Below, piece after piece: positions 13,452 through 23,884 of a stretch of 40,008 bases of DNA (position 1 is the stretch's first letter; each line of letters opens with the position of its first letter). The DNA is from Liolophura sinensis (lineage: Eukaryota; Mollusca; Polyplacophora; Chitonida; Chitonidae). The notes under the pieces were generated by a model. It ran no database searches, had not been told where the DNA came from, and worked only from the letters and a program-made list of their open reading frames with translations. The position numbers were made by a program, and so were the translations under genes. The stretch is from contig NW_027018332.1 of assembly GCF_032854445.1 (NCBI RefSeq), positions 1-40,008 on the forward strand, given 5' to 3'.

Positions 13452-16196
13452 GGCTACACTGTACTCTGTACAATCGCGACTGGTCATTACTATATTCAAC
13501 TTTTGACTATAAGTTATGTGCCCTTCGGTAGCCCAGAAGACCTGAAGTCTTTGGGCTAAGCCCATTTAACTCACCCAGCAATTGTCTTACTTCTAAGTGC
13601 AAGACAATCTCAATGTCTTTATCTACGTGTAGAAAAACCACACCATTTGTAAATAAAAAACACAAGGTACTTGATACAGTCTGCTGTAAAAAGTACAACT
13701 AAACACTGACCCACATTTATAAGGTGCCAAAAGATGCGGAATTGGGCCAGGCATCGGCAGCTGTTAAAAAATTGCAAATATCCATGGTTTCCATGGAGTA
13801 AGAGCCGTTGCTGGGCACGTGATTAGGACATCAATGATCATTCAATTGTCACTACAGCCAAACGTATTGGTCGGAGAGCAACGCGGTTTGCACCATTCGA
13901 TTTCTCGTCACAAAATACGTCGGATTAGCCTCTTACCAGCAGCACTGGAACAGTTTTTCCACTTTTGCATTTTTACCTGGTCTTTTTGTTAATTGAAATC
14001 GGCTACACTGTACTCTGTACAATCGCGACTGGTCATTACTATATTCAACTTTTGACTATAAGTTATGTGCCCTTCGGTAGCCCAGAAGACCTGAAATCTT
14101 TCGGCCAAGCCTATTTAACTCACCCAGCAATTGTCTTACTTCTAAGTGCAAGACAATCTCAATGTCTTTATCTACGTGTAGAAAAACCACACCATTTGTA
14201 CATAAAAAACACAAGGTACTTGATACAGTCTGCTGTAAAAAGTACAACTAAACACTGACCTACATTTATAAGGTGCCAAAAGATGCGGAATTGGGCCAGG
14301 CATCGGCAGCTGTTAAAAAATTGCAAATATCCCTGGTTTCCATGGAGTAAGAGCCGTTGCTGGGCACGTGATTATGACATCAATGATCATTCAATTGTCG
14401 CTACAGCCAAAAGTATTGGTCGGAGAGCAACGCGGTTTGCACCATTCGATTTCTCGTCACAAAATACGTCGGATTAGCCTCTTACCAGCAGCACTGGAAC
14501 AGTTTGTCCACTTTTGCATTTTTGCCTGGTCTTTTTGTTAATTGAAATCGGCTACACTGTACTCTGTACAATCGCGACTGGTCATTACTATATTCAACTT
14601 TTGACTATAAGTTATGTGCCCTTCGGTAGCCCAGAAGATCTGAAATCTTTGGGCTAAGCCCATTTAACCCACCTAGCAATTGTCTTACTTCTAAGTGCAA
14701 GACAATCTCAATGTCTTTATCTACGTGTAGAAAAACCACACCATTTGTACATGAAAAACACAAGGTACTTGATACAGTCTGCTGTAAAAAGTACAACTAA
14801 ACACTGACCCACATTTATAAGGTGCCAAAAGATGCGAAATTGAGCCAGGCATCGGCAGCTGTTAAAAAATTGCAAATATCCCTGGTTTCCATGGAGTAAG
14901 AGCCGTTGCTGGGCACGTGATTATGACATCAATGATCATTCAATTGTCACTACAGGCAAAAGTATTGGTCGGAGAGCAACGCGGTTTGCACCATTCGATT
15001 TCTCGTCACAAAATACGTCGGATTAGCCTCTTACCAGCAGCACTGGAACAGTTTTTCCACTTTTGCATTTTTACCTGGTCTTTTTGTTAATTGAAATCGG
15101 CTACACTGTACTCTGTACAATCGCGACTGGTCATTACTATATTCAACTTTTGACTATAAGTTATTTGCCCTTCGGTAGCCCAGAAGATCTGAAATCTTTG
15201 GGCTAAGCCCATTTAACTCACCCAGCAATTGCCTTACTTCTAAGTGCAAGACAATCTCAATGTCTTTATCTACGTGTAGAAAAACCACACCATTTGTACG
15301 TGATAAACACAAGGTACTTGATACAGTCTGCTGTAAAAAGTACAACTGAACACTGACCCACTTCAGTAAGGTGCCAAAAGATGCAGAATTGAGCCAGGCA
15401 TCGGCAGCTGTTGAAAAATTGCAAATATCCCTGGTTTCCATGGAGTAAGAGCCGTTGCTGGGCACGTGATTATGACATAAATGATCATTTAATTGTCACT
15501 ACAGCCAAAAGTATTGGTCGGAGAGCAACGCGGTTTGCACCATTCGATTTCTCGTCACAAAATACGTCGGATTAGCCTCTTACCAGCAGCACTGGAACAG
15601 TTTTTCCACTTTTGCATTTTTGCCTGGTCTTTTTGTTAATTGAAATCGGCTACACTGTACTCTGTACAATCGCGACTGGTCATTACTATATTCAACTTTT
15701 GACTATAAGTTATGTGCCCTTCGGTAGCCCAGAAGACGTCAAATCTTTGGGCTAAGCCCATTTACCTCACCCAGCAATTGTCTTACTTCTAAGTCCAAGA
15801 CAATCTCAATGTCTTTATCTACGTGTAGAAAAACCACATCATTTGTACGTGAAAAACACAAGGTACTTGATACAGTCTGCTGTAAAAAGTACAACTGACC
15901 ACAGACCCACATGAATAAGGTGCCAAAAGATGCGGAATTGAGCCAGGCATCGGCAGCTGTTGAAAAATTGCAAATTTCCCTGGTTTCCATGGAGTAAGAG
16001 CCGTTGCTGGGCACGTGATTATGACATAAATGATCATTCAATTGTCACTACAGCCAAAAGTATTGGTCGGAGAGCAACGCGGTTTGCACCATTCGATTTC
16101 TCGTCACAAAATACGTCGGATTAGCCTCTTACCAGCAGCACTGGAACAGTTTTTCCACTTTTGCATTTTTGCCTGGTCTTTTTGTTAATTGAAATC
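13452..16196 (+). repeat. Higher-order block B, copy 1 (M25-M29)
   Basis: Five units, 2745 bp, repeated directly downstream. Order of subtypes: M25 (gaagtctttggg with gattaggacat), M26 (tttcggccaagcctat), M27 (gatctga with acccacctagc), M28 (ttatttgccc, cttcagtaagg, tcatttaattg), M29 (gacgtcaaatc, agtccaag, cacatcatttg). By eye the two copies differ at roughly a dozen positions. The first half of M29 differs from that of M34 (gacgtca against gatctga), which marks an exchange point inside the unit. Confidence 0.92.
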
Positions 16197-16204
16197 GGCT
16201 ACAC

Positions 16205-16217
16205 TGTACTCTGTACA
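16205..16217. repeat. Short perfect inverted repeat, representative copy
   Basis: tgtac-tct-gtaca, two five-base arms around three bases, at unit positions 9 to 21 (shown here in M30). It is present in nearly every unit; exceptions include ctctataca in M46 and M54. The arms are short, so a stable hairpin is doubtful, but a dimeric DNA-binding protein could read it. No binding protein is identified. Confidence 0.6.
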
Positions 16218-16560
16218 ATCGCGACTGGTCATTACTATATTCAACTTTTGACTATAAGTTATGTGCCCTTCGGTAGCCCAGAAGACCTGAAGTCTTTGGG
16301 CCAAGCCCATTTAACTCACCCAGCAATTGTCTTACTTCTAAGTGCAAGACAATCTCAATGTCTTTATCTACGTGTAGAAAAACCACACCATTTGTACATA
16401 AAAAACACAAGGTACTTGATACAGTCTGCTGTAAAAAGTACAACTAAACACTGACCCACATTTATAAGGTGCCAAAAGATGCGGAATTGGGCCAGGCATC
16501 GGCAGCTGTTAAAAAATTGCAAATATCCCTGGTTTCCATGGAGTAAGAGCCGTTGCTGGG

Positions 16561-16566
16561 CACGTG
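16561..16566. other. CACGTG hexamer (E-box-like), representative copy
   Basis: cacgtg occurs once per unit in gctgggcacgtgatta or gctacgcacgtgatta. This is the general E-box core bound by bHLH proteins, but a hexamer alone is weak evidence of function. It is changed to cacatg in the four T units M19, M23, M35 and M60, a CpG to CpA transition fixed in that lineage. Confidence 0.4.
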
Positions 16567-17844
16567 ATTAGGACATCAATGATCATTCAATTGTCACTAC
16601 AGCCAAAAGTATTGGTCGGAGAGCAACGCGGTTTGCACCATTCGATTTCTCGTCACAAAATACGTCGGATTAGCCTCTTACCAGCAGCACTGGAACAGTT
16701 TTTCCACTTTTGCATTTTTACCTGGTCTTTTTGTTAATTGAAATCGGCTACACTGTACTCTGTACAATCGCGACTGGTCATTACTATATTTAACTTTTGA
16801 CTATAAGTTATGTGCCCTTCGGTAGCCCAGAAGACCTGAAATCTTTCGGCCAAGCCTATTTAACTCACCCAGCAATTGTCTTACTTCTAAGTGCAAGACA
16901 ATCTCAATGTCTTTATCTACGTGTAGAAAAACCACACCATTTGTACATAAAAAACACAAGGTACTTGATACAGTCTGCTGTAAAAAGTACAACTAAACAC
17001 TGACCCACATTTATAAGGTGCCAAAAGATGCGGAATTGGGCCAGGCATCGGCAGCTGTTAAAAAATTGCAAATATTTCTGGTTTCCATGGAGTAAGAGCC
17101 GTTGCTGGGCACGTGATTATGACATCAATGATCATTCAATTGTCGCTACAGCCAAAAGTATTGGTCGGAGAGCAACGCGGTTTGCACCATTCGATTTCTC
17201 GTCACAAAATACGTCGGATTAGCCTCTTACCAGCAGCACTGGAACAGTTTGTCCACTTTTGCATTTTTGCCTGGTCTTTTTGTTAATTGAAATCGGCTAC
17301 ACTGTACTCTGTACAATCGCGACTGGTCATTACTATATTCAACTTTTGACTATAAGTTATGTGCCCTTCGGTAGCCCAGAAGATCTGAAATCTTTGGGCT
17401 AAGCCCATTTATCCCACCTAGCAATTGTCTTACTTCTAAGTGCAAGACAATCTCAATGTCTTTATCTACGTGTAGAAAAACCACACCATTTGTACATGAA
17501 AAACACAAGGTACTTGATACAGTCTGCTGTAAAAAGTACAACTAAACACTGACCCACATTTATAAGGTGCCAAAAGATGCGAAATTGAGCCAGGCATCGG
17601 CAGCTGTTAAAAAATTGCAAATATCCCTGGTTTCCATGGAGTAAGAGCCGTTGCTGGGCACGTGATTATGACATCAATGATCATTCATTTGTCACTACAG
17701 GCAAAAGTATTGGTCGGAGAGCAACGCGGTTTGCACCATTCGATTTCTCGTCACAAAATACGTCGGATTAGCCTCTTACCAGCAGCACTGGAACAGTTTT
17801 TCCACTTTTGCATTTTTTGCCTGGTCTTTTTGTTAATTGAAATC

Positions 17845-20041
17845 GGCTACACTGTACTCTGTACAATCGCGACTGGTCATTACTATATTCAACTTTTGAC
17901 TATAAGTTATTTGCCCTTCGGTAGCCCAGAAGATCTGAAATCTTTGGGCTAAGCCCATTTAACTCACCCAGCAATTGCCTTACTTCTAAGTGCAAGACAA
18001 TCTCAATGTCTTTTTCTACGTGTAGAAAAACCACACCATTTGTACGTGATAAACACAAGGTACTTGATACAGTCTGCTGTAAAAAGTACAACTGAACACT
18101 GACCCACTTCAGTAAGGTGCCAAAAGATGCAGAATTGAGCCAGGCATCGGCAGCTGTTGAAAAATTGCAAATATCCCTGGTTTCCATGGAGTAAGAGCCG
18201 TTGCTGGGCACGTGATTATGACATAAATGATCATTTAATTGTCACTACAGCCAAAAGTATTGGTCGGAGAGCAACGCGGTTTGCACCATTCGATTTCTCG
18301 TCACAAAATACGTCGGATTAGCCTCTTACCAGCAGCACTGGAACAGTTTTTCCACTTTTGCATTTTTGCCTGGTCTTTTTGTTAATTGAAATCGGCTACA
18401 CTGTACTCTGTACAATCGCGACTGGTCATTACTATATTCAACTTTTGACTATAAGTTATGTGCCCTTCGGTAGCCCAGAAGATCTGAAATCTTTGGGCCA
18501 AGCCCATTTAACTCACCCAGCAATTGTCTTACTTCTAAGTCCAAGACAATCTCAATGTCTTTATCTACGTGTAGAAAAACCACATCATTTGTACGTGAAA
18601 AACACAAGGTACTTGATACAGTCTGCTGTAAAAAGTACAACTGACCACAGACCCACATGAATAAGGTGCCAAAAGATGCGGAATTGAGCCAGGCATCGGC
18701 AGCTGTTGAAAAATTGCAAATTTCCCTGGTTTCCATGGAGTAAGAGCCGTTGCTGGGCACGTGATTATGACATAAATGATCTTTCATTTGTCACTACAGC
18801 CAAAAGTATTGGTCGGAGAGCAACGCGGTTTGCACCATTCGAGTTGTCGTCACAAAATACGTCGGATTAGCCTCTTACCAGCAGCACTGGAACAGTTTTT
18901 CCACTTTTGCATTTTTACCTGGTCTCTTTGTTAATTGAAATCGGCTACACTGTACTCTGTACAATCGCGACTGGTCATTACTATATTTAACTTTTGACTA
19001 TAAGTTATGTGCCCTTCGGTAGCCCAGAAGATCTGAAATCTTTGGGCTAAGCCCATTTAACTCACCCAGCAATTGTCTTAATTTGTAAGTGCAAGACAAT
19101 CTCAATGTCTTTATCTACGTGTAGAAAAACCACACCATTTGTACGTGAAAAACACAAGGTACTTGATACAGTCTGCTGTAAAAAGTACAACTAAACACTG
19201 ACCCACATTTATAAGGTGCCAAAAGATGCGAAATTGAGCCAGGCATCGGCAGCTGTTAAAAAATTGCAAATATCCCTGGTTTCCATGGAGTAAGAGCCGT
19301 TGCTGGGCACATGATTATGACATCAATGATCATTCAATTGTCACTACAGGCAAAAGTATTGGTCGGAGAGCAACGCGGTTTGCACCATTCGATTTCTCGT
19401 CACAAAATACGTCGGATTAGCCTCTTACCAGCAGCACTGGAACAGTTTTCGCACTTTTGCATTTTTGCCTGGTCTTTTTGTTAATTGAAATCGGCTACAC
19501 TGTACTCTGTACAATCGCGACTGGTCATTACTATATTCAACTTTTGACTATAAGTTATGTGCCCTTCTGTAGCCCAGAAGACGTCAAATCTTTGGGCCAA
19601 GCCCATTTAACTCACACAGCAATTGTCTTACTTCTAAGTGCAAGACAATCTCAATGTCTTTATCTACGTGTAGAAAAACCACACCATTTGTACGTAAAAA
19701 ACACAAGGTACTTGATACAGTCTGCTGTAAAAAGTACAACTAAACACTGACCCACATTTATAAGGTGCCAAAAGATGCGAAATTGAGCCAGGCATCGGCA
19801 ACTGTTAAAAAATTGCAAATATCCCTGGTTTCCATGGAGTAAGAGCCGTTGCTGGGCACGTGATTATGACATAAATGATCATTCAATTGTCGCTATAGCC
19901 AAAAGTGTTTGTCGGAGAGCAACGCGGTTTGCACCATTCGATTTCTCGTCACAAAATACGTCGGATTAGCCTCTTACCAGCAGCACTGGAACAGTTTTTC
20001 CACTTTTGCACTTTTGCCTGGTCTTTTTGTTAATTGAAATC
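17845..20041 (+). repeat. Higher-order block C, copy 1, left part (M33-M36)
   Basis: Four units (ttatttgccc unit, cacatcatttg unit, T, V) that recur as M58-M61 at an offset of 13729 bp, 25 units plus 4 bases. Linked markers include tcatttaattg, attcgagttgtcg with ggtctctttg at the end of the cacatcatttg unit, aatttgtaag with cacatg (19308..19313), then gacgtca with ctcacacagc, gctatagcc and gcacttttgcc. M28-M29 are a third, shorter relative of the first two units. Confidence 0.9.
18943..20041 (+). repeat. Two-unit cassette T-V, third copy (M35-M36)
   Basis: T unit with gtcttaatttgtaag and cacatg, 550 bp, followed by a V unit with gacgtca and ctcacacagc. The V unit has a private cttctgtagccc near 19566 and agtgtttgtcgg near 19905. 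It is preceded by the cacatcatttg unit, as is the fourth copy at 32672..33747, whereas the copies at 10155 and 12353 have other neighbours. Confidence 0.87.
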
Positions 20042-21139
20042 GGCTACACTGTACTCTGTACAATCGCGACTGGTCATTACTATATTCAACTTTTGACTAT
20101 AAGTTATGTGCCCTTCGGTAGCCCAGAAGACCTGAAATCTTTGGGCTAAGCCCATTTAACCCACCTAGCAATTGTCTTACTTCTAAGTGCAAGACAATCT
20201 CAATGTCTTTATCTACGTGTAGAAAAACCACACCATTTGTACGTGAAAAACACAAGGTACTTGATACAGTCTGCTGTAAAAAGTACAACTGAACACTGAC
20301 CCACATTTATAAGGTGCCAAAAGATGCGGAATTGGGCCAGGCATCGGCAGCTGTTAAAAAATTGCAAATATCCCTGGTTTCCATGGAGTAAGAGCCGTTG
20401 CTGGGCACGTGATTATGACATCAATGATCATTGAATTGTCGCTACAGCCAAAAGTATTGGTCGGAGAGCAACGCGGTTTGCACCATTCGATTTCTCGTCA
20501 CAAAATACGTCGGATTAGCCTCTTACCAGCAGCACTGGAACAGTTTTTCCACTTTTGCATTTTTGCCTGGTCTTTTTGTTAATTGAAATCGGCTACACTG
20601 TACTCTGTACAATCGCGACTGGTCATTACTATATTCAACTTTTGACTATAAGTTATGTGCCCTTCGGTAGCCCAGAAGACCTGAAATCTTTGGGCCAAGC
20701 CCATTTAACTCACCCAGCAATTGTCTTACTTCTAAGTGCAAGAAAATCTCAATGTCTTTATCTACGTGTAGAAAAACCACACCATTTGTACATAAAAAAC
20801 ACAAGGTACTTGATACAGTCTGCTGTAAAAAGTACAACTAAACACTGACCCACATTTATAAGGTGCCAAAAGATGCGGAATTGGGCCAGGCATCGGCAGC
20901 TGTTAAAAAATTGCAAATATCCCTGGTTTCCATGGAGTAAGAGCCGTTGCTGGGCACGTGATTAGGACATCAATGATCATTCAATTGTCACTACAGCCAA
21001 AAGTATTGGTCGGAGAGCAACGCGGTTTGCACCATTCGATTTCTCGTCACAAAATACGTCGGATTAGCCTCTTACCAGCAGCACTGGAACAGTTTTTCCA
21101 CTTTTGCATTTTTACCTGGTCTTTTTGTTAATTGAAATC
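20042..21139 (+). repeat. Units M37-M38, absent from the second copy of block C
   Basis: M37 has acccacctagc and the perfect 14-bp palindrome at 20421..20434. M38 has agaaaatctc near 20742 and the gattaggacat allele near 20963. In the second copy (31574..36492) the sequence passes from the equivalent of M36 straight to the equivalent of M39, so these two units are either a later gain here or a loss there. The absence is a whole number of units. Confidence 0.85.
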
Positions 21140-23884
21140 GGCTACACTGTACTCTGTACAATCGCGACTGGTCATTACTATATTCAACTTTTGACTATAA
21201 GTTATGTGCCCTTCGGTAGCCCGGAAGACCTGAAATCTTTGGGCTAAGCCCATATAACCCATCCAGCAATTGTCTTACTTCTAAGTCCAAGACAATCTCA
21301 ATGTCTTTATCTACGTGTAGAAAAACCACACCATTTGTACGTGAAAAACACAAGGTACTTGATACAGTCTGCTGTAAAAAGTACAACTGACCACAGACCC
21401 ACATGAATAAGGTGCCAAAAGCTGCGGAATTGAGCTGGCATCGGCAGCTGTTGAAAAATTGCAAATTTCCCTGGTTTCCATGGAGTAAGAGCCGTTGCTA
21501 CGCACGTGATTATGACATAAATGATCATTCAATTGTCACTACAGCCAAAAGTATTGGTCGGAGAGCAACGCGGTTTGCACCATTCGATTTCTCGTCACAA
21601 AATACGTCGGATTAGCCTCTTACCAGCAGCACTGGAACAGTTTGTCCACTTTTGCATTTTTGCCTGGTCTTTTTGTTAATTGAAATCGGCTACACTGTAC
21701 TCTGTACAATCGCGACTGGTCATTACTATATTCAACTTTTGACTATAAGTTATGTGCCCTTCGGTAGCCCAGAAGACCTGAAATCTTTGGGCTAAGCCCA
21801 TTTAACCCACCTAGCAATTGTCTTACTTCTAAGTGCAAGACAATCTCAATGTCTTTATCTACGTGTAGAAAAACCACACCATATGTACGTGAAAAACACA
21901 AGGTACTTGATACAGTCTGCTGTAAAAAGTACAACTAAACACTGACCCACATTTATAAGGTGCCAAAAGATGCGAAATTGAGCCAGGCATCGGCAGCTGT
22001 TAAAAAAATTGCAAATATCCCTGGTTTCCATGGAGTAAGAGCCGTTGCTGGGCACGTGATTATGACATCAATGATCATTCAATTGTCACTACAGGCAAAA
22101 GTATTGGTCGGAGAGCAACGCGGTTTGCACCATTCGATTTCTCGTCACAAAATACGTCGGATTAGCCTCTTACCAGCAGCACTGGAACAGTTTTTCCACT
22201 TTTGCATTTTTACCTGGTCTTTTTGTTAATTGAAATCGGCTACACTGTACTCTGTACAATCGCGACTGGTCATTACTATATTCAACTTTTGACTATAAGT
22301 TATGTGCCCTTCGGTAGCCCAGAAGACGTCAAATCTTTGGGCTAAGCCCATTTAACTCACCCAGCAATTGTCTTACTTCTAAGTCCAAGACAATCTCAAT
22401 GTCTTTATCTACGTGTAGAAAAACCACATCATTTGTACGTGAAAAACACAAGGTACTTGATACAGTCTGCTGTAAAAAGTACAACTGACCACAGACCCAC
22501 ATGAATAAGGTGCCAAAAGATGCGGAATTGAGCCTGGCATCGGCAGCTGTTGAAAAATTGCAAATATCCCTGGTTTCCATGGAGTAAGAGCCGTTGCTGG
22601 GCACGTGATTATGACATAAATGATCATTCAATTGTCACTACAGCCAAAAGTATTGGTCGGAGAGCAACGCGGTTTGCACCATTCGAGTTGTCGTCACAAA
22701 ATACGTCGGATTAGCCTCTTACCAGCAGCACTGGAACAGTTTGTCCACTTTTGCATTTTTACCTGGTCTCTTTGTTAATTGAAATCGGCTACACTGTACT
22801 CTGTACAATCGCGACTGGTCATTACTATATTCAACTTTTGACTATAAGTTATGTGCCCTTCGGTAGCCCAGAAGATCTGAAATCTTTATGCTAAGCCCAT
22901 TTAACTCACCCACAAATTGCCTTACTTCTAAGTGCAAGACAATCTCAATGTCTTTATCTACGTGCAGAAAAACCACACCATTTGTACGTGATAAACACAA
23001 GGTACTTGATACAGTCTGCTGTAAAAAGTACAACTGAACACTGACCCACTTCAGTAAGGTGCCAAAAGATGCAGAATTGAGCCAGGCATCGGCAGCTGTT
23101 GAAAAATTGCAAATATCCCTGGTTTCCATGGAGTAAGAGCCGTTGCTGGGCACGTGATTATGACATAAATGATCATTCAATTGTCACTACAGCCAAAAGT
23201 ATTGGTCGGAGAACAACGCGGTCTGCACCATTCAATTTCTCGTCACAAAATACGTCGGATTAGCCTCTTACCAGCAGCACTGGAACAGTCTTTCCACTTT
23301 TGCATTTTTGCCTGGTCTTTTTGTTAATTGAAATCGGCTACACTGTACTCTGTACAATCGCGACTGGTCATTACTATATTCAACTTTTGACTATAAGTTA
23401 TGTGCCCTTCGGTAGCCCAGAAGACGTCAAATCTTTGGGCCAAGCCCATTTAACTCACCCAGCAATTGTCTTACTTCTAAGTGCAAGACAATCTCAATGT
23501 CTTTATCTACGTGTAGAAAAACCACACCATTTGTACATAAAAAACACAAGGTACTTGATACAGTCTGCTGTAAAAAGTACAACTAAACACTGACCCACAT
23601 TTATAAGGTGCCAAAAGATGCGAAATTGAGCCAGGCATCGGCAGCTGTTAAAAAATTGCAAATATCCCTGGTTTCCATGGAGTAAGAGCCGTTGCTGGGC
23701 ACGTGATTATGACATCAATGATCATTCAATTGTCACTACAGGCAAAAGTATTAGTCGGAGAGCAACGCGGTTTGCACCATTCGATTTCTCGTCACAAAAT
23801 ACGTCGGATTAGCCTCTTACCAGCAGCACTGGAACAGTTTTTCCACTTTTGCATTTTTACCTGGTCTTTTTGTTAATTGAAATC
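21140..23884 (+). repeat. Higher-order block C, copy 1, right part (M39-M43)
   Basis: Five units matching M62-M66 at offset 12608. Diagnostic shared variants include ctacgcacgtg in M39/M62, acccacctagc in M40/M63, cacatcatttg with gagcctggcatcgg in M41/M64, tctttatgctaag with cccacaaattgcc in M42/M65, and aacagtctttcc with gcggtctgcacc at the M42-M43 junction. Private changes in this copy include catataacccatccagc near 21252, gagctggcatcgg near 21434 (M39 is 548 bp), atatgtacg near 21882 and an extra A near 22005 (M40 is 550 bp). Confidence 0.9.

Larger units (their letters stand above)
16197..18942 (+). repeat. Higher-order block B, copy 2 (M30-M34)
   Basis: Second copy of the five-unit series, offset 2745 to 2746 bp. 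Private changes include atatttaac near 16788, atatttctgg near 17071, atcccacctagc near 17411, tcattcatttg near 17683, an extra T in catttttt near 17812 (making M32 550 bp) and tctttttctacg near 18010. The M33-M34 part is also the start of the longer series that recurs at 31574..36492. Confidence 0.92.

Noticed and set aside
16261-16285. CENP-B box, suggested by cttcggtagcccagaag and by attcgatttctcg
   Set aside because: Both contain TTCG but lack the required A and CGGG positions of the 17-bp box on either strand.
16197-16745. Internal three-fold 183-bp sub-repeat of the unit
   Set aside because: Short words recur (caattgtc 264 bp apart, ccaaaag about 150 bp apart) but not at 183 bp and without flanking similarity, so no sub-repeat is supported by eye.
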